The notes below the pieces were generated by a model that saw only the letters and a list, made by a program, of their open reading frames with translations, was not told the origin of the DNA and ran no database searches. The position numbers were made by a program, and so were the translations under genes. This document shows, piece by piece, positions 8,040 to 16,044 of a stretch of DNA of 26,501 bases. Each line of letters begins with the position of its first letter. Position 1 is the stretch's first letter. The DNA is from CALVGQ01 sp964368495. GTDB lineage: Bacteria > Bacillota_I > Bacilli_A > Erysipelotrichales > Erysipelotrichaceae. The stretch covers positions 1 to 26,501 of the forward strand of contig CAYJAJ010000021.1 in NCBI GenBank assembly GCA_964368495.1, read 5' to 3'.

Positions 8040-8094
8040 AGCAAGCGAGCAAACTCATAAGTTTGCTCATTTTTAAAAGAAAGATATGCTTGCT
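8040..8094 (+). promoter_or_regulatory. Nested leader hairpin, possible attenuator
   Basis: The inner hairpin GAGCAAACT (8047-8055), loop CATA, AGTTTGCTC (8060-8068) has a perfect 9-bp stem followed by A and five T. The outer arms AGCAAGC (8040-8046) and GCTTGCT (8088-8094) are perfectly complementary and enclose it. The outer left arm can also pair with GTTTGCT (8061-8067) using one G-U pair, giving an alternative fold. It starts about 17 nt into the predicted transcript. It does not match known c-di-GMP riboswitch consensus sequences. Confidence 0.5.
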
Positions 8095-8242
8095 AGTATC
8101 TTCGTATTTTCAAACTTCTCATTCTTAGGGTGGAATCATTTATTTAAATGGTTATTTTCAAAAGTACAGCCATAATTAATTCATTAGAATTAAATTATTA
8201 TACATTTGATTTATAAATATAAATTTGTTTGGAGGTATACAT

Positions 8243-10897
8243 ATGTTTTCCAAAAAACTCGGAACTATAAATATTGTTTCTGTAGTCGTTTTCTTATCAA
8301 TTGTATTTATAGGATTGATAACAAACTGGGCTAAATCTAACATGAATGACGCTGTTATATCTGCAACGCTTAGTGAGATGAATCAAATCGGAGTGCAAAG
8401 TGAACTTATGCTTGAGGGAATTTTAGAAGATCACGAGAATGATTTGACACTTCTTGCTGAATACGTTGCAAAGAACAGTGTTCCCTTTGATGAGATTGCC
8501 TTATTTCTTAACGGACAGTCACAATCAGAGGATTTTGATACACTGTATTATATTGACCTTGAAGGCAATGGATATACTTTGGATGGCGATTATCATGACT
8601 TTTCCGAAAGCAAGGCTTACAATCATGCTTTGAACAATGAATTTATTGTGACCGAACCTCATCTATCATTAGATAAAGATGACATGGTACTTGACCTTGC
8701 TGTTCCTATAATTCAAGAAGGTAATATTGTTGCTGTTTTGTATAGCGAAGTGTTTATGAATGACTTTTTGAAATCAGTAGAATTAAGCACAGGTGGTACT
8801 GGAGATGTTTTTATTGTAAACCACGAAATGAACCTTGTGTTTTCCACAAGCGAAAATCACGTAGGCACTTCCTTTATTCCGGATGGTGATGTCTTGGAAA
8901 TGGGAAAGAAAAATGTATCAAATGCACAGGCTGAAATCATTTCAGGAACAAATGGAGGATTTTACTACGATTATTATGGCATTCCTAAAGTAATTGTGTA
9001 TTTCCCTATTCAAAATACTGAGTGGGCACTAGCAATGAATGTTGAAGTTGATGGAATCAACGCCATGCTTATCACAGCTTTGAATATATTTAAAACAGTA
9101 AGTAATATCGTTTATTGGACAGTAATCACTATGGTCATCTATATTACCATCTCCAATACACGTTCAAAAAAGAAATTGGTTAAAACTGCTTATTATGACA
9201 CTTTAACTGAACTTCCAAATATGGCGAAACTAAATATTGATGTAGTAGAAGTGTTGGAAAAACAAAAAGATAAGCGCTATACTATCCTAGTATTTGATAT
9301 CAATAACTTTAAGGCAATCAATGAAATGTTTGGTCGTGAAGTGGGCGACCGTTTGCTAAGAGGTTTTAAACCATTTTTCAAGAAAATTAATGATCCAAGT
9401 CTTATTGCTGCAAGAATCGGTGATGATAAATTCGCAATGTTTGCAAATGAAAAAACACTGAAAGACTTAAATCCTATATTTGAATCGGTGTCAGTCCATT
9501 TTGATGAGATTGTTCCAGAACTTGCAGACTATTCTGGAACGTACAAAATTGGTAGATATAACATTGATCAAGGTGAAACCAATTTCGAAGATATTATGAC
9601 AAAAGTGAATCTTGCTCATCAACGGGCAAAAAACACCAAGGGTGAGATACTATGCGATTATAATGAAACTTTCAAGCAAAACCTTTTAACTGAAGCTGAA
9701 ATCACGAACAAAATGAAATCTGCTCTTGATAACAAAGAGTTCAAAGTATACTTGCAACCTAAATTCAGCACAAATGACAACATTCTTGTTGGAGCTGAAG
9801 CACTTGCTCGTTGGATTGAATCAGATGGGAAAATGATATACTTAAATGACTTCATCCCTTTGTTTGAACGTAATGGCTTTATTGTTGAACTAGATAAATA
9901 CATACTTGAAAATGTTTGTATAGCCATCAGAAAATGGATAGATGATGGACTTGGACAATTCACTGTTTCGGTAAACTGCTCAAGGCTAAATTTAGAGAAT
10001 CCGTTTTTCGTAGAAGCTGTTGTTGCTATTGCAGATAAACACAATGTTCCACATGAATGTATTGAAATTGAACTTACAGAGTCAACTGCTATTTCAAATC
10101 CAAATTTGATCGAAGAACTTTTTTCAGACTTGCGAAAAAACGGGTTCAAGATTTCTATCGATGACTTCGGAGCTGGGTACTCCTCACTCGGTATGCTTAA
10201 AAATTTGCATATCGATACGCTTAAAATGGATAGAAGTTTTTTCATCGGCGGAAAAAATGCTCGTCGTGATGATATGTTGATTGATAGTATTGTAAAAATG
10301 TCCCACAACTTAGGGATGTATGTCGTTGCAGAAGGTATTGAAACAGAGGAACAAGTTGAGCTTTTAAGAAGTTTAAATTGCGATGCTATACAAGGTTATT
10401 TCTATGCAAAACCGATGCCTATCGATGAATTTGAGGAAAAATACAAATCTGAAATGTTGAAAAAAGCAATTTCAGATAATTATAACACAAAGATAATTCG
10501 CAGTATTAATGATGCTAAATTCGCAAACTCTCTTGTAACTTGTGGGATTTTGATCACCGATATTGATGAAAACTTCACGATACTAGAAGCAAATGACTAT
10601 TACTTTAAAATGATTGGATACACAAGAGAAGAAGTTCGAGATATTTTTAGCAATAGTGCATTAAGCCATACAACACCTGAGAAAAGAGTTGAGTTCTTAA
10701 AGTATTTTAATGAATGCATTCAAGAAGACCTTTATCCGAATATCAAATTTACAAACAAATTTATAATTAAAAATGGTGAGGAACACACTTTTCAATTAAG
10801 TGGCAAAGTTGCTGATAATGAACATGGTCAAAAACGTCTTTATCTTGCAGTCACAGATATTACGACCACTGTTCTAATAGCCGATATCACAGATTGA
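8243..10897 (+). CDS. Membrane c-di-GMP phosphodiesterase with Cache-type sensor and C-terminal PAS (Cache-GGDEF*-EAL-PAS)
   Basis: ATG 8243 is chosen because GGAGG (8231-8235) stands 7 bp before it. That gives 884 residues. A membrane helix near the N-terminus and another at about 283-303 enclose a dCache-like extracytoplasmic sensor. A cytoplasmic GGDEF domain with the degenerate signature GDDKF (393-397), an EAL domain (E519 in EAL, then SVNCS, ELTES, IDDFGAGYSSL, LKMD, VVAEGIE, IQGYFYAKP, all intact) and a PAS-like domain (about 765-880) follow. Established knowledge: this EAL set supports c-di-GMP hydrolysis, while a GGDEF without GG[D/E]EF is usually not a cyclase. A PAS domain after the EAL domain is an unusual order and may add a second, cytoplasmic input. 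The gene stands alone, with a shared promoter type linking it to the gene at 1846. Confidence 0.93.
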   Translation: MFSKKLGTINIVSVVVFLSIVFIGLITNWAKSNMNDAVISATLSEMNQIGVQSELMLEGILEDHENDLTLLAEYVAKNSVPFDEIALFLNGQSQSEDFDTLYYIDLEGNGYTLDGDYHDFSESKAYNHALNNEFIVTEPHLSLDKDDMVLDLAVPIIQEGNIVAVLYSEVFMNDFLKSVELSTGGTGDVFIVNHEMNLVFSTSENHVGTSFIPDGDVLEMGKKNVSNAQAEIISGTNGGFYYDYYGIPKVIVYFPIQNTEWALAMNVEVDGINAMLITALNIFKTVSNIVYWTVITMVIYITISNTRSKKKLVKTAYYDTLTELPNMAKLNIDVVEVLEKQKDKRYTILVFDINNFKAINEMFGREVGDRLLRGFKPFFKKINDPSLIAARIGDDKFAMFANEKTLKDLNPIFESVSVHFDEIVPELADYSGTYKIGRYNIDQGETNFEDIMTKVNLAHQRAKNTKGEILCDYNETFKQNLLTEAEITNKMKSALDNKEFKVYLQPKFSTNDNILVGAEALARWIESDGKMIYLNDFIPLFERNGFIVELDKYILENVCIAIRKWIDDGLGQFTVSVNCSRLNLENPFFVEAVVAIADKHNVPHECIEIELTESTAISNPNLIEELFSDLRKNGFKISIDDFGAGYSSLGMLKNLHIDTLKMDRSFFIGGKNARRDDMLIDSIVKMSHNLGMYVVAEGIETEEQVELLRSLNCDAIQGYFYAKPMPIDEFEEKYKSEMLKKAISDNYNTKIIRSINDAKFANSLVTCGILITDIDENFTILEANDYYFKMIGYTREEVRDIFSNSALSHTTPEKRVEFLKYFNECIQEDLYPNIKFTNKFIIKNGEEHTFQLSGKVADNEHGQKRLYLAVTDITTTVLIADITD

Positions 10898-10931
10898 TAT
10901 ACCTATTCTTTGTGAGATAGAAACTAAATAA

Positions 10932-10985
10932 AAAAAACTGTAACAAATAAGATGATTCATTTATCCTATTTAGTTACAGTTTTTT
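10932..10985. terminator. Bidirectional terminator
   Basis: AAAAAACTGTAAC (10932-10944) and GTTACAGTTTTTT (10973-10985) are perfect 13-base inverted arms. The T run serves the plus-strand EAL gene and the A run serves minus-strand transcripts. Confidence 0.85.
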
Positions 10986-11053
10986 ATTTGACTAGTTGAA
11001 TATTTTAAAGAACCTTAAACCACTCCTGTTTTAATAATTGATTGATTATATAT

Positions 11054-11074
11054 AAAAAACACTATTTCTAGTGT
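11054..11074 (-). terminator. Terminator of the zinc-ribbon operon
   Basis: Read on the minus strand, ACACTA-GAAA-TAGTGT is followed by six T. It lies about 70 bp beyond the stop codon of the last gene of the operon. Confidence 0.75.
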
Positions 11075-11142
11075 CTTTAGGTTCTATATCATGTGAATGT
11101 TTCATCTTATTTTATTAAGCTTGTCCTCTTACCAGAATTTGC

Positions 11143-11535
11143 TTACTCTACTACGATATTATATCGCCCTTGTAAGTCCTCTGCAAGAAAACTAAGACTT
11201 CCCATTAGTCTTTTAGCTTCTTCTAATTCATTTAAATAATGACTTTCTTTATTGGTATCTTTATTCATCTTATATAAAAATAGATTTTCATAATACTGAT
11301 TAACTGCAGCATACTCGACATAGGGTTCTTCCATTAACTTGTCTTGTGGAATATAGGAAATTTGTCTACTGAAATATTCGTAATCATTGTTTTCAATACT
11401 CCAGATTAACGTCTCTTCTCTTACTTCAAATGTGTAATTATTCGAATCAATCATATGCCATAAATTAATTAAGCATACAACAAATGATATCCCTAGTCCT
11501 ACAATCACACTATTTATAATTTTTGATTTATTCAT
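11143..11535 (-). CDS. Membrane-anchored protein of unknown function, third gene of the zinc-ribbon operon
   Basis: 130 residues with a short basic N-terminus, one membrane helix (about 6-27) and a predicted extracytoplasmic helical domain. The domain pattern 'IENNDYEYFSRQISYIPQ...VEYAAVNQYYENLFLYK' resembles the outer domain of the first protein of the operon ('EEKDYDAIVEYEIELFS...FIDLYAHYYFYK'), so the genes look like duplicates. There is no zinc ribbon here. Its start overlaps the end of the preceding gene by 8 bp (ATGAATAA), implying coupled translation. I do not recognise a named family. Confidence 0.82.
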   Translation of the reverse strand: MNKSKIINSVIVGLGISFVVCLINLWHMIDSNNYTFEVREETLIWSIENNDYEYFSRQISYIPQDKLMEEPYVEYAAVNQYYENLFLYKMNKDTNKESHYLNELEEAKRLMGSLSFLAEDLQGRYNIVVE

Positions 11536-12268
11536 GCATCGTTAATCCTTTCTGTAATTCAAACCCTATTTCAATTTTAGATGCTTCCTTAAACGATTCT
11601 ATAGTTTCTTCATTTAAATTTGCATAGGTCATTAATGCTCTTTTAAATTGTTCTTCCAATACAACAAGTGAATTTTTATGAATTCCTTCAAACATTTTTG
11701 GGTTATCATATTCATCCTGTTTTATAGTTCTATAAAACCACTCTACATCACTTGTTATGAACTCGATTTCATTGTTTTGATATTCTTCCTCATAATATGG
11801 AAATTCCACTAACGAATACAACACACGTTCAAAACAACCACTTGCTTGACTTACAACTTCATATTCTTCAAAAAAATCTACTCTACGTAATGAATTATTT
11901 TCATAGTATTTCCCTAATTGAATAAAGTTTTCATTTTCTTCAAATTCAATTAAATTTTCAAGATGCTCCTTTGAATTCATTTCAATTTGAACTTTATCAA
12001 GCCAATAAGAAATTTCATAAGAACTACTCATTAGAAAAACACACCCCATATTTAAAACGATTAATATGGAAATTAACATTACTCCTACTGTATTTTTTCT
12101 TGCATTATTCGTCTTATTATATATATCCTCTTTTACTTCCGTGAATTCTTCTTGGTATTCTTCCATATCTTCACGATACTGTTTAAAATGCACATTTTCT
12201 TTTCCACAGTATGCGCAATATTTATCTTCAATTTGAAGTGGATTTCCACAACTCTTACATCTTGCCAT
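11528..12268 (-). CDS. Zinc-ribbon membrane protein of unknown function, second gene of the operon
   Basis: 246 residues. An N-terminal zinc ribbon has C4, C7, C18 and C21 (CKSC-x10-CAYC). A charged, Glu-rich, possibly coiled segment (about 25-57), one membrane helix (60-80) and an acidic extracytoplasmic domain follow, with 'ENENFIQLGKYYENN' and 'CFERVLYSLVEF'. Positive residues before the helix place the zinc ribbon in the cytoplasm. Its SD (GAGG) is inside the last codons of the upstream gene, with 4 bp between the genes. The layout recalls TcaA- or YvbJ-like zinc-ribbon membrane proteins of other Bacillota, but the outer domain is not one I recognise. Confidence 0.85.
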   Translation of the reverse strand: MARCKSCGNPLQIEDKYCAYCGKENVHFKQYREDMEEYQEEFTEVKEDIYNKTNNARKNTVGVMLISILIVLNMGCVFLMSSSYEISYWLDKVQIEMNSKEHLENLIEFEENENFIQLGKYYENNSLRRVDFFEEYEVVSQASGCFERVLYSLVEFPYYEEEYQNNEIEFITSDVEWFYRTIKQDEYDNPKMFEGIHKNSLVVLEEQFKRALMTYANLNEETIESFKEASKIEIGFELQKGLTMHE

Positions 12269-12272
12269 TGTA

Positions 12273-13049
12273 TTACCTCATCTTGTTTTCTATAACTTCT
12301 TCTATGTATTCAAAATCAATCCTTTTGTTTTCATCCAGCGCATTTTCAAATACGTATGCAAGTTCATTATCATTTATTTCTAATTCAGCCTGTATGAAGT
12401 GTTGCATTTCAATATAATATTCATCTAATATTTCTTGTTGCTCTATACTGAAATCATCCTCAGTTGTATAAACTTTGTATTTTATAAGGCCATACAAAAT
12501 ATCCAAGTAAGCATACTCATCTAATTTTTCTCCTGTGTTTCTATAATCCAAATTTTCTTTATAAAAATAATAATGAGCATATAAGTCAATAAATTCATAA
12601 TGCTGCCAATTAAATAGGGTAAATAAATTGCTATCATCGGAAAACAATTCTATCTCATATTCTACAATTGCATCATAATCTTTTTCCTCATACCATTGAT
12701 CAAGTGTAGGAAAAACATTTTGTTGCCATAACAACTGCTCTTTTGGATCTACAGATTCATAAGAATCATGACCTACTAGAATACTAGAAGCTACATAAAA
12801 CGCTGCCAGCACAACAACAATGGTCATTATTATTTTAAATATATTTTTAATTGATCTTTTCCCTTGTTGTTTTAATTCGTTATTAAACTCCTGTTTTGGT
12901 AAATTTTCTAAATCTTGTAAATCATCTTTTATATCATCTAATTTATTAATGTAATTAGCGTAGGCTCCTTCATAATTTATATATCCACAATATGGACATT
13001 TCGTTTCACTGCTTTCAATTTGTGCATTACAATTTTCACAATTTTTCAT
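12273..13049 (-). CDS. Zinc-ribbon membrane protein of unknown function, first gene of the operon
   Basis: The start is ATG ending at 13049, with GGGGG upstream. An ATG 24 bp earlier (13073) lies at the predicted transcription start and is unlikely. The 258-residue protein has a zinc ribbon with C4, C7, C18 and C21, the same positions as its neighbour, then a helical linker, a basic stretch, a membrane helix (73-92) and an acidic helical extracytoplasmic domain with 'LDQWYEEKDYDAIVEYEIEL' and 'YAHYYFYK'. The pattern of short acidic helices could be TPR-like, but this is a guess. The protein probably functions with the two downstream products as a membrane complex. Confidence 0.85.
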   Translation of the reverse strand: MKNCENCNAQIESSETKCPYCGYINYEGAYANYINKLDDIKDDLQDLENLPKQEFNNELKQQGKRSIKNIFKIIMTIVVVLAAFYVASSILVGHDSYESVDPKEQLLWQQNVFPTLDQWYEEKDYDAIVEYEIELFSDDSNLFTLFNWQHYEFIDLYAHYYFYKENLDYRNTGEKLDEYAYLDILYGLIKYKVYTTEDDFSIEQQEILDEYYIEMQHFIQAELEINDNELAYVFENALDENKRIDFEYIEEVIENKMR

Positions 13050-13077
13050 AATACCCCCGTAATGAATTAACATGCCT

Positions 13078-13105
13078 ATTATACATGAAAATAAATATAT
13101 TCCAA
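13078..13105 (-). promoter_or_regulatory. Promoter of the zinc-ribbon operon
   Basis: On the minus strand TTGGAA (13100-13105), a 16-bp spacer and TATAAT (13078-13083). Transcription would begin near 13071, which excludes the upstream ATG at 13073 and supports the start at 13049. Confidence 0.65.
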
Positions 13106-13266
13106 TAATTGAATATCAAATTTATTAAAAAAACCTTATTTAAAACCCAATGTTATTTATTAATTCATATTTTTTTAAATTTTAATTCAAAAAATATAAC
13201 TTTTTCTTTTAATTAAACCAATTTTATTATATTATATTGTAGTAAAAAGGAAAGGTAGGCTACGTA

Positions 13267-13947
13267 ATGAAATTAGTTTATGAAGGCAAAACAAAAAACG
13301 TCTATTCATTAGACAACGGTAATTTTATGCTTCAATTCAAAGACGACATGACTGGAGAAGATGGAGTATTTGATCCAGGTGCAAACACTGTTGGTGCTCA
13401 CATCGAAGGTATCGGTAGAGAAAACTTAAAAGTAAGTATCAAATTCTTTGAAATGTTAAACAACGCGGGGATTAAAACACACTATGTAAATGCAGATATT
13501 GAAAATGCTACTATGGAAGTTTTACCTGCAACAGTTTTTGGAAAAGGTTTAGAAGTCATCTGCCGTTATCGTGCAGTAGGTAGTTTTGTACGCCGCTATG
13601 GTGCATATATTGAAGATGGAGCTAAACTTCCTGAATATGTAGAAATGACTATTAAAGATGACAACGCTGGTGATCCACTTATTATCAAAGATGCTCTTGA
13701 AATTCTAGGTATTATGAAGCCTGCTCAATATGATGCAATTGTAGAAGCTACTAAAAACATTACTGCAATTGTTGCAAAAGAGATCGAAAACTGTGGTGGA
13801 GAATTGTACGATATCAAATTTGAATTCGGATTCAACAATGAAGATGTCTTATTGATTGATGAAATCGCAAGTGGAAACATGCGTGTTTACAAAGATGGTA
13901 AACCAATGGATCCAATCGCACTTACTTCATTATTATTATCTAAATAA
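13267..13947 (+). CDS. purC: Phosphoribosylaminoimidazole-succinocarboxamide synthase (SAICAR synthase)
   Basis: 226 residues. The N-terminus 'KLVYEGKTKNVYSL' is the ATP-binding glycine-rich start of PurC, and 'DMTGEDGVFDPGANTVGAHI' and 'VICRYRAVGSFVRRYGA' are conserved family segments. 'DEIASGNMRVYKDGKPMD' near the C-terminus corresponds to the signature DE....SxRxW region. The enzyme joins aspartate to CAIR with ATP in purine synthesis, in the cytoplasm. The gene stands alone, without other pur genes, between a very AT-rich upstream region and a strong terminator. Its SD is AAGGAAAGG, somewhat far from the ATG. I see no purine riboswitch. Confidence 0.93.
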   Translation: MKLVYEGKTKNVYSLDNGNFMLQFKDDMTGEDGVFDPGANTVGAHIEGIGRENLKVSIKFFEMLNNAGIKTHYVNADIENATMEVLPATVFGKGLEVICRYRAVGSFVRRYGAYIEDGAKLPEYVEMTIKDDNAGDPLIIKDALEILGIMKPAQYDAIVEATKNITAIVAKEIENCGGELYDIKFEFGFNNEDVLLIDEIASGNMRVYKDGKPMDPIALTSLLLSK

Positions 13948-13950
13948 TTT

Positions 13951-13999
13951 AAAACAAGGAACCAATCTATGTGATTAGATTGAAATCCTTGTTTTTTTT
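13951..13999. terminator. Strong terminator after purC, shared with the convergent DUF2325 gene
   Basis: AAAACAAGGA (13951-13960) pairs with TCCTTGTTTT, with an inner CAATCTA/TAGATTG stem (13963-13969, 13976-13982). Eight T follow (13992-13999). The T run touches the stop codon of the convergent minus-strand gene, and on that strand the A-rich left arm also gives a T-rich tail. Confidence 0.9.
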
Positions 14000-14279
14000 A
14001 ATTTATGTGTGTATTTAAAATGTTTTTTAACGCTGAAATTGAACTTGAGTGAGAGCGTATTACTTGCGCACTACATCTTTTCGCTTCACTGTTTGCACAG
14101 TTAATCAAGCGATGTGACACAGTATTCGTAAACAAGATAATTATATCTGGATCTCCAAATTTTGTTTTGACTGTGCTTGATGTTTTTGTAAAAATTTTTG
14201 CTTTACACCCATAATCTTTACAAGTATCTAAATAACGTCGTTCCATGCACTCATTACCACCTACAATCACGATACTCAT
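13998..14279 (-). CDS. DUF2325 family protein
   Basis: 93 residues matching the DUF2325 pattern I know: 'MSIVIVGGNECMERRYLDTCKDYGCKAKIF', the 'PDIIILFTNTVSHRL' strand and 'VIRSHSSSISALKNIL' at the end (segments given separately). The single small alpha/beta domain has no established biochemical role. The Cys, His and Ser residues (C11, C20, C25, H56, C61, C69, H76 region) have been suggestive of metal or redox binding, but this is inference. An excellent SD (GGAGGGG) precedes the ATG. The gene is monocistronic, with an unusually elaborate promoter (14318-14374). Confidence 0.9.
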   Translation of the reverse strand: MSIVIVGGNECMERRYLDTCKDYGCKAKIFTKTSSTVKTKFGDPDIIILFTNTVSHRLINCANSEAKRCSAQVIRSHSSSISALKNILNTHIN

Positions 14280-14317
14280 GATAACCCCTCCTATTATTGT
14301 TTTCCTTCTCTAACAAC

Positions 14318-14346
14318 AGTATATCCAAAGATAATGTTAGTGTCAA
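14318..14346 (-). promoter_or_regulatory. Promoter of the DUF2325 gene
   Basis: Minus strand TTGACA (14341-14346), a 17-bp spacer and TATACT (14318-14323), close to the sigma-A consensus. The leader would be only about 30 nt. Confidence 0.85.
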
Positions 14347-14358
14347 CTAACTTTATCT
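14329..14358. promoter_or_regulatory. 30-bp near-perfect palindromic operator over the DUF2325 promoter
   Basis: The arms AGATAATGTTAGT and ACTAACTTTATCT around GTCA match at 12 of 13 positions. The palindrome covers the -35 box and most of the spacer. A related sequence GTTATATCCAAGATAA (14359-14374) repeats GTATATCCAAAGATAA (14319-14334) exactly 40 bp away. The inner TTAG/CTAA half-sites resemble those of DtxR-type metal repressors, which is only a suggestion. Confidence 0.7.
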
Positions 14359-14410
14359 GTTATATCCAAGATAAATATATATTATTCCATCGTTTTTATA
14401 TTCCGTAAAT

Positions 14411-14444
14411 AAAAAAACAGAATTATATATAATAACTCTGTTTT
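14411..14444 (-). terminator. Terminator of aspA
   Basis: On the minus strand AAAACAGA, one mismatch, TTAT, a short loop, then the complementary arm and seven T. It begins about 10 bp after the aspA stop codon. Confidence 0.8.
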
Positions 14445-14454
14445 CATAAACACT

Positions 14455-15900
14455 TTATTTTTGAGTTGGTTTATTTTTTTTCTTATTCATTATTTTTTTA
14501 CCTGGAATTCCTGGCTTAGTCATTGCATTAATATCAAGAATTGCCTCTAATTCTTCCAGTGACAACAAATTGTTTTCTAATATTAATTCCTTTAATTTTC
14601 TATTTTCAAGCAATGCTTGTTTCGATAATTTTGTAGCGTTGGTATACCCAATATGCGGTGCCAATGCAGTGGCTGTTCCTAAAGAAATATCCACTAAATC
14701 CTCACATCTTTCACGATTTGCTTGAATATCGATGATGCAGTTTTCTCTTAGTGTTTTGCATGCTCTTGTAATTATCTCAATACTTTGAAATAAATTGTAA
14801 AATAATACTGGTTCAAAAACGTTTAATTCCATTTGTCCAGCTTCAGCAGCTTTTAATATTGTTACATCATTGCCAAAAACTTGAAAACAAACTTGATTCA
14901 CAACTTCAGGAATGACTGGATTTACTTTCCCAGGCATAATTGATGAACCCGGTTGTCTTGGTGGAAGCTGAATTTCTGCAAATCCTGTTTTTGGACCTGA
15001 TGACATCAACCGTAAATCATTGCACATTTTAGACATGTTAACACATAAAGTTTTAAGTGATGAACTAGCCCATACAAATGGATCAACATTTCTTGTACCA
15101 TCAATTAAATCTCTAGTGCTTGTTAAGTCAATTCCTGTTATCTCACATAATATCGGAATTAATATTCTGCGGTATCGCTCATCTGCATTTATCCCTGTTC
15201 CTACGGCAGTTGCTCCCATATTAACAGACTTGAGTGTAGCAAATGCATATTTTATTCGTTTCGTATCCCTAATTAATGATGTTGCAAATGCATGAAATTC
15301 TTGTCCCATTTTAATAGGTACAGCGTCTTGTAAATGAGTTCTTCCTAACTTTATTACATCACTGAACTCAGATGCTTTCCTTAATAACACTTCAATTAAT
15401 AAATTTAATTCATCTAATAAATCATTAACTAAAAATAAACAAGTCAATTTTCCTGCTGTAGGGAAAACATCATTTGTACTTTGTCCAAAATTGATATGAT
15501 CATTGGGATGAATGTATTCATATGTACCTAGCTCGTATCCTGCTAATTGGCTCGCTCTGTTTGAAATAACTTCATTCACATTCATGTTCACACTTGTTCC
15601 AGCACCCCCTTGGATGCAATCAGTTACAAACCATTCATTGAGCTTGCCCGATATAATCTCATCACAGGCAATGACAATGTATTTTAATCGCTCTTCATCA
15701 ATAATTCCACATTCATGGTTAGCCATTGCACTTGCTTTTTTTAGCATACCTAATGCTTGTATCATTGTTGGATGTGTTTTTGACCCTGTTAAATAGAAAT
15801 TAGCTAATGACCTCGTTGTTTGAGCACCATAAAGCGCATCCTTTAAAACATTAATTTCACCAAGCGAATCTTTTTCAATACGATAATTTTGATTTTCCAT
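14455..15900 (-). CDS. aspA: Aspartate ammonia-lyase (aspartase)
   Basis: 481 residues from ATG ending at 15900, which has AAAGGA upstream. An in-frame start at 15942 would lie upstream of the likely transcription start. The fumarase/aspartase family signature GSSIMPGKVNP is at 318-328, and its mobile serine loop supplies the catalytic base. 'GGAGTSVNMNVNEVI' and 'HPNDHINFGQSTND' are characteristic of the family and closer to AspA than to FumC. AspA converts aspartate to fumarate and ammonia. The last 15 residues are Lys/Asn-rich and extend past the usual end. It is monocistronic, with a promoter on the minus strand around 15934-15961 (TATAAT with a weak -35). Confidence 0.92.
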   Translation of the reverse strand: MENQNYRIEKDSLGEINVLKDALYGAQTTRSLANFYLTGSKTHPTMIQALGMLKKASAMANHECGIIDEERLKYIVIACDEIISGKLNEWFVTDCIQGGAGTSVNMNVNEVISNRASQLAGYELGTYEYIHPNDHINFGQSTNDVFPTAGKLTCLFLVNDLLDELNLLIEVLLRKASEFSDVIKLGRTHLQDAVPIKMGQEFHAFATSLIRDTKRIKYAFATLKSVNMGATAVGTGINADERYRRILIPILCEITGIDLTSTRDLIDGTRNVDPFVWASSSLKTLCVNMSKMCNDLRLMSSGPKTGFAEIQLPPRQPGSSIMPGKVNPVIPEVVNQVCFQVFGNDVTILKAAEAGQMELNVFEPVLFYNLFQSIEIITRACKTLRENCIIDIQANRERCEDLVDISLGTATALAPHIGYTNATKLSKQALLENRKLKELILENNLLSLEELEAILDINAMTKPGIPGKKIMNKKKNKPTQK

Positions 15901-16044
15901 ATTTTTTCCTTTATTATTTTTTGCTACTAACACATTATACAATACATAATATAAATTTACATTGCAATATAATTGTTTATATTTTTTTAAATCATTTAGT
16001 TACACAGTCTTTAAAACATGTTGAACTGTTTAATGCATTGTTTG

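Larger units (their letters stand above)
7791..8242. other. Intergenic region: promoter and ~220-nt leader of the second EAL gene
   Basis: Positions 7791-7985 are AT-rich with no gene or clear terminator that I can see. The promoter lies at 7988-8016. The rest is a long untranslated leader containing a nested hairpin (8040-8094) and, from 8100 to 8230, AT-rich DNA without an obvious structure. Confidence 0.6.

Noticed and set aside
13106..13266. Purine riboswitch upstream of purC
   Set aside because: The region is almost pure A/T with no three-way junction or conserved loop bases.
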